Source of the DNA: Defluviitoga tunisiensis
Lineage (GTDB): Bacteria; Thermotogota; Thermotogae; Petrotogales; Petrotogaceae
DNA length: 64,000 nucleotides
Assembly: GCF_000953715.1 (NCBI RefSeq)
Contig: NZ_LN824141.1
Coordinates: 1-64,000 of the forward strand
Reading direction: 5' to 3'
In this document: positions 9,617 through 17,577 of the stretch, piece by piece
Layout of the letters: every line of letters begins with the position of its first letter
Position numbering within the stretch: the stretch's first letter is position 1
Notes under the pieces: model-generated
Told to the model about the DNA's origin: nothing
Seen by the model: the letters and a program-made list of their open reading frames with translations, nothing else
Databases searched by the model: none
Program-made: the position numbers and the translations under genes

Positions 9617-10738
9617 TCATTCTACATTCATTTCTTCAGCTAACTGTTGTAAAATTTTTTTCTCCTTTCTTGAGGGTTTTTTAATTTCCACATTAATTTT
9701 AACATAAAGATCCCCTCTTCGTCCTCCTCCAAATTCGGGCAGTCCTAAGTTTTTTATTCTGATAACAGTTCCAGGGTTTGTTCCTTCTTTTATTTCTTCT
9801 TCAATAACACCTTCTAATGTAGGAATCTTAATCTTTCCTCCTAAAACTGCTTTAATGTAATTAATTGTCACTTCTGTTTCTAAATCAGAACCTCTTCTAA
9901 TAAACTTTTCGTGAGGTAAAACTCTGACTTGAACAATCAAATCACCATAGGGGCCTCCATTTTTCACAGCATTTCCTTTTCCTCTAACTTTCATAGTATA
10001 ACCATCTAAAACACCAGCCGGAATATTGACTTCGACATTTTCTTTTTTAAATATTTTTCCTGTACCATTACAATTTGAACATTTTCGATTTATTATCTCT
10101 CCTACTCCGTCACAAGTAGGACACGTATAAGATCTAACATAAGAACCAAAGAAACTTCTTACCTCTTCTCTAATAATTCCTTCACCATTACATCTTGGAC
10201 ATGTCTCAAAATTTGTTCCATTTTCTGCTCCAGTTCCTTTACAACTTTCACAAATAACATACCTATTGTATTCTACTATCTTTTTAACATCATACAAAAT
10301 TTCTTCTAATCTCAAATTCATGACAACATGAATATCTTCTCCTCTTTCTTGTCTACGTCTCTTTTTGGTTGAAGAACCAGATCTCCCAGGTTCAGAACCA
10401 AAAAACATATCAAAAAAATCACCAAAAGGACTGCCTGCGTCACCAAAAAAATCTCTGAACACATCTTCAAAACCTCCACCAGTCCTTTGGTTTGCATAGG
10501 TTGTGCTTTCGTCTGGGACAAACCCAAATCTATCATATAGTTTTCTTTTTTCTGGATCACTCAATACTTCATAAGCTTCTTGAATCTCCTTAAATTTTTC
10601 TTCAGCTATATCTTTATCCTCAATATGTCTATCTGGATGCCACTCCTTAACCTTTTGTCTATAAGCTTGTTTTATTTCATCCGGAGTAGCATTTCTATCA
10701 ACACCTAATATTTTATAGTAATCCTTTCTTTCTGGCAT
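9617..10738 (-). CDS. dnaJ: Chaperone protein DnaJ
   Basis: Hsp40 co-chaperone that stimulates DnaK ATPase. It has the J domain with the HPD motif at about 34-36, a Gly/Phe-rich linker with two DFF repeats (about 75-115), and four zinc-binding CxxCxGxG repeats (CESCKGTG, CPRCNGEG, CPTCDGVG, CSNCNGTG). The C-terminal substrate-binding domains follow. The length of 373 residues is full. It is the last heat-shock gene of hrcA-grpE-dnaJ and sits only 2 bases after grpE. dnaK is not in this operon, as in T. maritima. Confidence 0.97.
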   Translation of the reverse strand: MPERKDYYKILGVDRNATPDEIKQAYRQKVKEWHPDRHIEDKDIAEEKFKEIQEAYEVLSDPEKRKLYDRFGFVPDESTTYANQRTGGGFEDVFRDFFGDAGSPFGDFFDMFFGSEPGRSGSSTKKRRRQERGEDIHVVMNLRLEEILYDVKKIVEYNRYVICESCKGTGAENGTNFETCPRCNGEGIIREEVRSFFGSYVRSYTCPTCDGVGEIINRKCSNCNGTGKIFKKENVEVNIPAGVLDGYTMKVRGKGNAVKNGGPYGDLIVQVRVLPHEKFIRRGSDLETEVTINYIKAVLGGKIKIPTLEGVIEEEIKEGTNPGTVIRIKNLGLPEFGGGRRGDLYVKINVEIKKPSRKEKKILQQLAEEMNVE

Positions 10739-10740
10739 AA

Positions 10741-11394
10741 TTATTGATCACCTTCTTTATCTTCTTCCTCCTCTGAATTCTGTGACTTACATCCTTTTTC
10801 AATAATATCTTTTGGCTTAATAGCAACAACAACCCTTGCAGGCTTAATTACTTCTCCTTCTAATTTGTATCCTATTGATTGCACATCATAAATACAATAT
10901 TCATTTACTTCATCGGTTTCAAACTTCTCTACTACTTCATGTTCAAAGGGATCAAACTGGTCCCCTTTTTCTGGCACTATAAATTCCAAGTTTAAATTTT
11001 TAAAAACATTTATTATATCTTTATATATCATTTCAATTGCTTTAATAAATTCTGGATCATCTTTATATTTCATGGAAATTTTTAATTTTTCGAAAGGTAT
11101 CAGGAATAATTCAACGATATTCTTTTTTGTATTAAACTGTATATTTCTTTTTTCCTTTTCCACCATTTCCTTATAATGTTCAAACTTAGCCGATAATCTA
11201 TAGAGAGAATCTTTGTATTTTTCTCTCTCATCTTTTATCTTTTCTATTCTATCTTTTAATTCTTGAATTTCTCTTTGTAACGCTTCAACATTTTCATCCA
11301 ATGAGTCCACATTTTTTGTCACATTAGAATTAGACTCACCATTCATATTATTCTTGCCACAATTCTTTTCTATAACCTCTTTTTTATCTTCCAT
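10741..11394 (-). CDS. grpE: Nucleotide exchange factor GrpE
   Basis: GrpE releases ADP from DnaK. The acidic, low-complexity N-terminus is followed by a long coiled coil (about residues 35-95) and a beta domain ending in GYKLEGEVIKPARVVVA, the usual family signature. The start is taken at 11394 (MEDKKEV) because an AGGAGG lies 9-10 bases before it. The frame extends 10 codons further to an ATG at 11424 that lacks such a site. It is in the CIRCE-controlled hrcA operon, between hrcA and dnaJ. Confidence 0.94.
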   Translation of the reverse strand: MEDKKEVIEKNCGKNNMNGESNSNVTKNVDSLDENVEALQREIQELKDRIEKIKDEREKYKDSLYRLSAKFEHYKEMVEKEKRNIQFNTKKNIVELFLIPFEKLKISMKYKDDPEFIKAIEMIYKDIINVFKNLNLEFIVPEKGDQFDPFEHEVVEKFETDEVNEYCIYDVQSIGYKLEGEVIKPARVVVAIKPKDIIEKGCKSQNSEEEEDKEGDQ

Positions 11395-11582
11395 CAAAGA
11401 TACACCTCCTAAAACATTTACCATTACTTACTGCATTTTTTTAAAAGAAGATTACCAAAGTAATTTTTACATCTTAAAGTGAAATCAAGCCGAAAAACTT
11501 TATTTTAAAAGTCAATAAGATACAGCCTCAAATAGCTCAAAAATTAGTCCTTGCCATAAATTATATATTAAAATAATTTTAT

Positions 11583-12590
11583 TTAAAAATTTTTTGATAT
11601 AATTTCAGATAGTCGGGATGTGTATTCTTTTAATATTAAATAAATTTTCTCATAGTTACAATATTTTTCGGTAATAAATAAAACTTTACCTAATATATTT
11701 GTATTTAATATATAAGTTGTAGTAAAAAAAGCTAAATTCTTTAAAGTTTTTGAGTTAATATCTTTACCGAAAAAAACTTTTATATCAGGACTGAAATCCA
11801 AACGTGTAAAAAATTCCTCTTTTATTTTATCATTTTCAACCAAAATTGCCAAAGTTACAATAGTGTCTAAGTCAGGTTGAGATTTTGATATGATTTTCTC
11901 TAAACCAACAGAAATATATCGAACCCTTTTAAATTCATCTGTTAAATGTTCTAATATTTCTACAAAATTTGTTATCCTAAGATCCTCTATTTCAATTTGT
12001 TTAGTCGATAAAAATGAAAATATTTTTTCAAACGATTTTCCTACTAACGCATTGTTAAGTATCTTTTCAAGTTCCTCAGAGACAGGCAATCCATATATTT
12101 CTACTGTTCTTGAAATGGCTAATCCCAAATTAGTCAATATAGTAATCACACTGTTTTCTTCTGTAAGCGGGGTTACTGTAACTCTTGTAATATATACATA
12201 TTTTGGATTAGGGTACTCAAAAATAACTAACCCTTCCAAAACTTGAGAAATTAATAATGCTAAATTTTGAAACAGAAGATTTAAATCATAAAATTTATAT
12301 TTTTTTGGTAACTCGATGTGATTTACTTTTACATCATAAGCCTCTTTAATCATCTCAAAATAGATTTTCAATGCTGGATCAAGTGGAATTCTTCCACCGC
12401 TTGAATGCTGTTGATAAATGTATCCTAATTTTTGTAACTTTTGCATATCGTTTCTTATGGTCGCACTACTAGCTTTTATATTTGAATTATTTAATACATC
12501 CTCTGAACTAACAGGCTTATTGGTTTTTATATATATTTCTACAATACTTTTCAGTATTTCTTTTTGACGTTCTTGAAGCCGTATGTTCAT
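11583..12590 (-). CDS. hrcA: Heat-inducible transcription repressor HrcA
   Basis: HrcA binds CIRCE operators and represses chaperone operons. The N-terminal winged helix is recognisable (LQERQKEILKSIVE, then SSATIRNDMQKLQKLGYI around residues 40-58, then the HSSGGRIPLD segment), and the rest matches the HrcA fold in length (335 residues). It is the first gene of hrcA-grpE-dnaJ. A CIRCE element lies one base upstream of its start codon, so it represses its own operon. Confidence 0.95.
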   Translation of the reverse strand: MNIRLQERQKEILKSIVEIYIKTNKPVSSEDVLNNSNIKASSATIRNDMQKLQKLGYIYQQHSSGGRIPLDPALKIYFEMIKEAYDVKVNHIELPKKYKFYDLNLLFQNLALLISQVLEGLVIFEYPNPKYVYITRVTVTPLTEENSVITILTNLGLAISRTVEIYGLPVSEELEKILNNALVGKSFEKIFSFLSTKQIEIEDLRITNFVEILEHLTDEFKRVRYISVGLEKIISKSQPDLDTIVTLAILVENDKIKEEFFTRLDFSPDIKVFFGKDINSKTLKNLAFFTTTYILNTNILGKVLFITEKYCNYEKIYLILKEYTSRLSEIISKNF

Positions 12591-12591
12591 T

Positions 12592-12618
12592 TTATCACTC
12601 CTAACTTTTGAGTGCTAA
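12592..12618. promoter_or_regulatory. CIRCE operator
   Basis: TTATCACTC, nine bases, GAGTGCTAA: this is the CIRCE inverted repeat (TTAGCACTC-N9-GAGTGCTAA) with one mismatch in the hrcA-proximal arm. It covers the region just before the hrcA start codon, including where a ribosome site must lie. Confidence 0.93.
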
Positions 12619-12622
12619 ATAT

Positions 12623-12651
12623 ATCATAACAATTATTCAATAAATTATCAA
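12623..12651 (-). promoter_or_regulatory. Promoter of the hrcA-grpE-dnaJ operon
   Basis: On the minus strand, TTGATA (12646-12651) and TATGAT (12623-12628) are separated by 17 bp, close to the vegetative sigma consensus. CIRCE starts 4 bases downstream of the -10, so HrcA would block transcription at or just after initiation. Confidence 0.8.
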
Positions 12652-12816
12652 ATATTTTTGTTTACCATATTGTAAATTATATTTTGTTATAACCTTTATG
12701 AATCTTAAAAACAGTTTGACAACTTAATTTTTATTTCAAAAAAAGTTAGAACAAAATTCATTCCACTTACTTAAAATATATTTTAACAAATAAAATATAA
12801 GATATATACGTTAAAT

Positions 12817-13200
12817 ATGATTATAAGTGATAAAATAAATTGCGGAACCCATATCACTGTTCAACAAGTAAGAAGAAATAACCGTCGTTTGCAGAAGTTT
12901 TATGACGCTAAATATTTCGACTTACGTACTGGTGAAAAGGTAAATGGGCAGGAATTAAATTGTGGTCGCAGAACAAGAAACAAAAATCTCAATACTGAAA
13001 ATTTGAGAAAATACAGTGAGAAAAAGGTATCTCCAGGACGAATAAGTATCCGCAAACGAAGATATCCTTATAAACTAGGAGATACAGTACTCTATGACTG
13101 GCAAAAATGTATTATTAAAGGAGTACAAAAACTGGGAACTTATATTAAGTTGTCCAAAATAAGCAACCCTGTCAAAATATCACAAGTCCGTGTTCTGTAA
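12817..13200 (+). pseudogene. Decayed IscB C-terminal fragment
   Basis: The 127-codon frame aligns along its length with the C-terminal part of the IscB-like protein at 42659-43294 (shared RRNNR, KFYDAKY, CGRRTRNKNLN and IKGVQ/VQGVQ segments). It carries only the region after the RuvC-III motif, so it has no RRXRR, RuvC catalytic or HNH domain. The bases after its stop (13200-13280) look like a decayed version of the right-end hairpin of the 42.4-43.3 kb element. I see no omegaRNA-like sequence upstream. It is a remnant of an old insertion between hrcA and murE. Confidence 0.75.
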
Positions 13201-13297
13201 TATGAGAAAGGATTTTGAGTGTAGCGGTAACCAGCATTAATCCCTAACCTATTGAAGTTGGTGTTTTCTGTCGGAAAAAATAATAAATAAATTTTTA

Positions 13298-13443
13298 ATT
13301 TATAGTGGGTCCAAGGCGGAGCCCTCCCTCTGCCTTTGGTACAAGTACCAAAAAAGATTGTAATTATTAATTATCGTTTTTGAAATTTATAGTGGGTCCA
13401 GGGCGGAGCCCTCCCTCTGCATTTGGTACAAGTACCAAAAAAG
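13298..13443 (+). repeat. Leader repeat, palindromic module A, tandem pair, upstream of murE
   Basis: Two near-identical units (13298-13355 and 13386-13443) each read TATAGTGGGTCC, then an AGGGC/GCCCT-type palindrome, then GGTACAAGTACC followed by an A-run. The spacer between them (TTGTAATTATTAATTATCG) recurs in the copy before mraY. Related units occur at 16.5, 29.0, 40.0, 45.3 and 52.1 kb, always oriented toward the next gene. Confidence 0.85.
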
Positions 13444-13550
13444 TTAAAAAATCAAGATAGTGACTTTAAAAATGAGGAGGTATTTTGTAAAAAAATCGAT
13501 TCTAAAACATAAATACAATAAGAATTTTAGAATTTCTAAAGTGAGTAAAA
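13444..13550 (+). repeat. Leader repeat, AT-rich module B, upstream of murE
   Basis: The AT-rich stretch contains GAGGTATTTTGTAAA, then AAACATAAATACAATAAG, then TTTCTAAAGTGAGTAA. The same order of words recurs after the palindromic module at 45.4 kb (AAACATAAATATAATAG), 39.9 kb and 28.85 kb. The TACAAT/TATAAT word could serve as a -10 box for the downstream gene, though I see no convincing -35. Confidence 0.7.
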
Positions 13551-13574
13551 TTGCAAAATCAAGGAGGTTATTAT

Positions 13575-15077
13575 GTGAAACTCAAAGCTAATGATTTTAA
13601 GTTGTTATTAGAAGGAAATATAAAGAGTTTTTCTTTAAACGGAGAAGAAATAATTGTTGAAGGAATAAAAGACAACAGTTCTGAAGTTAAAAACAACGAT
13701 ATTTTTATAGCGGTCAAAGGACATAAAGCTGATGGACATGACTATATTAATTATGCATTAGGGAATGGGGCATCCCTAATTATTGCTGAAAATGAAGACA
13801 AATTACCAAAAGATAAATTAATTAATTATATTATTGTAAAAGATATTAAAAAAGCAACTGCTGATTTGGTTTATTCACTTAATAACATATCGATAGATGA
13901 CTTTTCTATCGTCGGTGTTACAGGTACCAATGGTAAATCTACCTCAGTTTCGTTAGTGCATCACATTTTAACTGAAAGTGGTCTAAATTCAACGCTAATA
14001 AGTACGGTTGAAATAAAAATTAACAATCAAATTATCAAACAGCCTCGTAACACAACACCTGGAATTTTAGAAATAGCAGAATTATTAAAATTAAGCTCCG
14101 AAAGTAATAGTAAGATTATTAATATTGAGGTCTCTTCACACGCAATAGATCAACGAAGAATTGAAAACCTAAAGTTTGATATCATTTCATACACCAATAT
14201 AACAAGAGACCATTTAGATTATCATAAAAATTTTGAAGATTATAAAAAAACTAAACTATCTTTAATGAATTTCTTAAAAGAAAATGGAAAAATTATAATA
14301 AATATTGACAAACTAAATAAAAAAGATTTCTATTCCTCAAACAAAGCATTAATTACTTATGGATTCGATGAATCTGCAGATTATGTTATCAAAAATTTCG
14401 AACAAAATATACATCAAGTCAAATTTACAATGAAAACTATAGATAATGAATTTGTTGAAATTGTTTCACCATTAGTCGGTAAATTCAATATCTACAATAT
14501 TGTTAATGCTTTTATAATTGCAAAACTGTTGGGTATAGAAACCGAACTAATAATTAAGGCTGTATCTTCTTTTAAAGGTATTCCTGGTAGATTTCAACTC
14601 GTTCCATCTAGTAAAAGTCTTGGTTTTAATTGTGTTATTGATTTTTCCCATACACCCGATGCGTTAGAACAAGTATTATCTACTGCTGCTAGTTTAACAG
14701 ACGGTAGAATAATAATTGTTTTTGGAGCCGGTGGAAACGCAGATCAAGGTAAGAGGAAGATAATGGGTGAGGTAGTAAGTCAAAAAGCAGATGTAATAAT
14801 ACTTACAAATGATGATCCAAAAGACGAAGATCCTCAAAAAATAATAGAAGATGTATTGGAGGGTATCGATCAAACCAAACAATTTTTGGTTATTCCTGAT
14901 AGAAAAACTGCAATCGAAGCAGCCTTAAGCTTTGCAAATAAAGGAGACATCGTTCTTATAACAGGAAGAGGACATGAACAATTTCAATTATTTGCAAACG
15001 GCAAAAAAGTTAAGTTTAACGATTATGAAGTTGCAACAAAATGTATAGAAACAATAAAGAGAGGCTTAAGAAGGTAG
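13575..15077 (+). CDS. murE: UDP-MurNAc-tripeptide synthetase MurE
   Basis: Mur ligase that adds the third amino acid to UDP-MurNAc-L-Ala-D-Glu. The ATP loop GVTGTNGKST is at about residues 111-120 of the protein starting here. The substrate region contains NDDPKDEDP, the DDP-type motif shared with T. maritima MurE (a lysine-adding enzyme) and unlike the DNPR of meso-diaminopimelate enzymes. Lysine incorporation is therefore likely but inferred. The GTG at 13575 is chosen because AAGGAGG lies just before it; a TTG at 13551 lies upstream in frame. It is the first gene of the mur cluster and its stop is directly followed by murF. Confidence 0.94.
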   Translation: MKLKANDFKLLLEGNIKSFSLNGEEIIVEGIKDNSSEVKNNDIFIAVKGHKADGHDYINYALGNGASLIIAENEDKLPKDKLINYIIVKDIKKATADLVYSLNNISIDDFSIVGVTGTNGKSTSVSLVHHILTESGLNSTLISTVEIKINNQIIKQPRNTTPGILEIAELLKLSSESNSKIINIEVSSHAIDQRRIENLKFDIISYTNITRDHLDYHKNFEDYKKTKLSLMNFLKENGKIIINIDKLNKKDFYSSNKALITYGFDESADYVIKNFEQNIHQVKFTMKTIDNEFVEIVSPLVGKFNIYNIVNAFIIAKLLGIETELIIKAVSSFKGIPGRFQLVPSSKSLGFNCVIDFSHTPDALEQVLSTAASLTDGRIIIVFGAGGNADQGKRKIMGEVVSQKADVIILTNDDPKDEDPQKIIEDVLEGIDQTKQFLVIPDRKTAIEAALSFANKGDIVLITGRGHEQFQLFANGKKVKFNDYEVATKCIETIKRGLRR

Positions 15078-16367
15078 ATGCTTGAAGAGTTAAAGAAGAA
15101 AGGATATAAATTCCAAATAGACTCCAGAAAAATTAAAAGTGGAGAAGTTTTTTTGTGCTTAAAAGGTGAAAACACTGATGGACACTTTTTTATAGAAGAC
15201 GCTTTGAAGAATGGCGCAGATTTTGTTGTCATTGACAATCCAAGTTTTGTTAACAATCTACCAAACAATAAAATAATTAAAGTTGATAATGTATTAGAAG
15301 AAATGTTAATTTCATCCTCCAAGATTGTCAATAATAATTCAAAAATCAAAATAGGTATCACTGGTTCTACAGGAAAGACTACAACAAAAGAGTGTTTATA
15401 TCATTTGCTATCGCCATTTTTTACAACTTTTAGGAATGAGTTAAATATGAATACAGAGATAGGAATCCCTCTTTCTATTTTAAATCAATATTCAAACGAA
15501 GATGTATCAATAATTGAAATTGGTCTTAAACAAAAAGGAGACCTTGATTTTGTTACTCGTTTTTACAAACTTGATGTTGCTTTCATAACAAATGTTGGTC
15601 CATCCCATTTAGAGTTTTTGGAAACCATTGAAAATGTCGCCCAAGAAAAAATGAAAATTACCAACAACATGAACAAAGGTCTTTTAATATTAAATGGAGA
15701 TTATCCTATATTAAAAGAACTTGCACCAAAAAGATTGAAAACTTTATCTTTTGGATTAAAAAAATCAAATGATGCAGTTTTGGAAGGTTATGAATATAAT
15801 TTAAACTACACCACAACTTTTTATGCAAAAATACTAGGTAATCATCTTATGCTTACTTTAAACAAATATTGGAGTGAAGGGCAAATTCTTGATTTACTTT
15901 CTACATTGTTATTTTTAACATATATAGAACTACCTTTAGATCCTTTTATCATATGTAATATTGATATACCAGAGGGACGCTTTCAAACAATAACTAGAGA
16001 AAATACCCTGGTGATAAATGATTCTTATAATGCTTCTTATGATTCTTTTAATAGTGCATTTAAAAGTATCTCTCAAATAGATTTTTATCCAAAAATATTA
16101 GTAATGGGAGAAATGAAAGAATTAGGCGAATATTCAAAATATTACCATGAGAAAGTTTTGAGTGAAGCAAAAGAGATTTTTGATGAAATTTATATATATG
16201 ACCCTGATAATAAATTAAATTATTTATTGCAAAATCAAGATAAGATTATAAAATTTGAAAGTTTAGACGATATCACAAAAATAATATCAGAAATAAAAGA
16301 AGGTTTAATATACATAAAAGCCTCTAATTCTACTGGAATTTATGAGTATTTAAAAAATAATCTCTAA
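15078..16367 (+). CDS. murF: UDP-MurNAc-tripeptide--D-Ala-D-Ala ligase MurF
   Basis: Adds D-Ala-D-Ala to the UDP-MurNAc tripeptide. The ATP loop GITGSTGKTTTKE is at about 94-106. The family motifs ELNMNTEIGIPLSI and NVGPSHLEFL, and the NDSYNASYDSF segment in the C-terminal domain, are all present. The length of 429 is normal. The ATG begins on the base after the murE stop, so they are coupled. About 265 bases of repeat sequence then separate it from mraY. Confidence 0.94.
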   Translation: MLEELKKKGYKFQIDSRKIKSGEVFLCLKGENTDGHFFIEDALKNGADFVVIDNPSFVNNLPNNKIIKVDNVLEEMLISSSKIVNNNSKIKIGITGSTGKTTTKECLYHLLSPFFTTFRNELNMNTEIGIPLSILNQYSNEDVSIIEIGLKQKGDLDFVTRFYKLDVAFITNVGPSHLEFLETIENVAQEKMKITNNMNKGLLILNGDYPILKELAPKRLKTLSFGLKKSNDAVLEGYEYNLNYTTTFYAKILGNHLMLTLNKYWSEGQILDLLSTLLFLTYIELPLDPFIICNIDIPEGRFQTITRENTLVINDSYNASYDSFNSAFKSISQIDFYPKILVMGEMKELGEYSKYYHEKVLSEAKEIFDEIYIYDPDNKLNYLLQNQDKIIKFESLDDITKIISEIKEGLIYIKASNSTGIYEYLKNNL

Positions 16368-16397
16368 TTTTATATCTAAAAAAGATTTTTATTATTT

Positions 16398-16439
16398 ATT
16401 GAGACAGTTTTGAGAACGTTTCCTTTAATTTGTCTCAAT
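16398..16439. repeat. Inverted repeat after murF
   Basis: ATTGAGACA (16398-16406) and TGTCTCAAT (16431-16439) form a perfect 9-bp stem with a 24-base loop about 30 bases after the murF stop. There is no T-run after it, so I do not call it a terminator. It could be an mRNA-stabilising or processing hairpin. Confidence 0.5.
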
Positions 16440-16455
16440 GCGTCAAATAAGTTAA

Positions 16456-16632
16456 TTTGAGTGGGTACAAGGTGGAGTCTTTCCCCACCATTGGGTCAAG
16501 AACCGAAAAGTTGTAATTGTTAATTACTGTTTTTGAATTTATAATGGACACAGGGTGGAGCCCTTTCCGTCGAAGGAATCTTTGTTTCATAGTTTTTAAA
16601 GACTGTACGATAGAATTACTAAAGGAGGAAAT
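16456..16632 (+). repeat. Leader repeat (degenerate tandem copy) upstream of mraY
   Basis: Two decayed palindromic units (16456-16511 and 16541-16580) are separated by the same TTGTAATT.TTAATTA spacer as in the murE copy. An AT-rich stretch with TACGAT follows and leads to the mraY ribosome site AAAGGAGG. This breaks the otherwise tight mur cluster between murF and mraY. Confidence 0.7.
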
Positions 16633-17577
16633 ATGAATTATACACTATTTTTACTATCCGTTTGTGCTTTTGGTCTTTTAATATTTTTATATCCTATTTA
16701 CATCAATTGGCTTAAGAAAAAACAGTTTGGACAGTATATCAGACCAGAAGGCCCGGACCTTCATAACTACAAACAGGGAACCCCAACGATGGGTGGATTA
16801 CTATTTGTAATCGCAATGTTTTTGCTATTACTCGTCACTTTTTTTCTAACAAATGACTTTCTTTTTTTACTAATGGCAATTTCGATTATTCTCTTTGGAT
16901 TAGTAGGTTTTATAGATGACTATTCAAGCATAAAAAAGAAAAATGCGACGGGATTAAATGTTATCCAAAAACTAGGTCTCCAACTTTTATTTTCTGCATT
17001 TATAGTTATTTTAATATATAAATTTAATTATCACACTCATTTAAAAATACCTTTTTCTAGAAATATTATAGATTTAAAATATTTTTATCCGGTATGGGGA
17101 GTTTTGTACCTGACAGGTATGACAAATGCTACGAACTTAACAGATGGTTTGGATGGACTAGCAGGTGGAATATACATTATATCTGCTTTCTTTACTGCCA
17201 TAGTTGCTGGGTTAAACTTTGAAAGTACATCAATACTTATTTTACCAGTAATTGCTTATTTATTTTTTAACATTAAACCCGCAAAAATTTTTATGGGTGA
17301 TACTGGTTCTCTCGCTTTGGGTGGATTATTGGGATGCTTAGCCCTTTATAGTTCCATTGAACTATTTACATTATTCACATGTTTTATATTTATTTTAGAA
17401 ATGTTTAGCGTTATAATTCAAGTTGGTAGCTTTAAACTCAGGAAAAAGCGTGTATTTTTAATGGCTCCTATTCATCATCATTTCGAATTAAAAAAATGGA
17501 GTGAAGAGCGAGTTGTAATGATATTTTGGCTAGTTAATTTTTTGGTTGGATTTATAGCTTTAGGAGGGTTATTATGA
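16633..17577 (+). CDS. mraY: Phospho-N-acetylmuramoyl-pentapeptide transferase MraY
   Basis: Integral membrane enzyme that makes lipid I from UDP-MurNAc-pentapeptide and undecaprenyl phosphate. The catalytic signatures are clear: DDYSSIKKKNATGL (about 96-109), NATNLTDGLDGLAGG (about 164-178), and the HHHFELKKW loop near residue 285. The first cytoplasmic PTMGGLL motif is at about 51-57. The length is 314 residues with about 10 hydrophobic segments. It overlaps murD by 4 bases. Confidence 0.95.
   Translation: MNYTLFLLSVCAFGLLIFLYPIYINWLKKKQFGQYIRPEGPDLHNYKQGTPTMGGLLFVIAMFLLLLVTFFLTNDFLFLLMAISIILFGLVGFIDDYSSIKKKNATGLNVIQKLGLQLLFSAFIVILIYKFNYHTHLKIPFSRNIIDLKYFYPVWGVLYLTGMTNATNLTDGLDGLAGGIYIISAFFTAIVAGLNFESTSILILPVIAYLFFNIKPAKIFMGDTGSLALGGLLGCLALYSSIELFTLFTCFIFILEMFSVIIQVGSFKLRKKRVFLMAPIHHHFELKKWSEERVVMIFWLVNFLVGFIALGGLL

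Noticed and set aside
13331-13355. Palindromic repeat module read as an intrinsic terminator
   Set aside because: The GGTACAAGTACC stem is followed by an A-run, not a T-run, on the gene-sense strand, and the T-run on the other strand precedes the stem.
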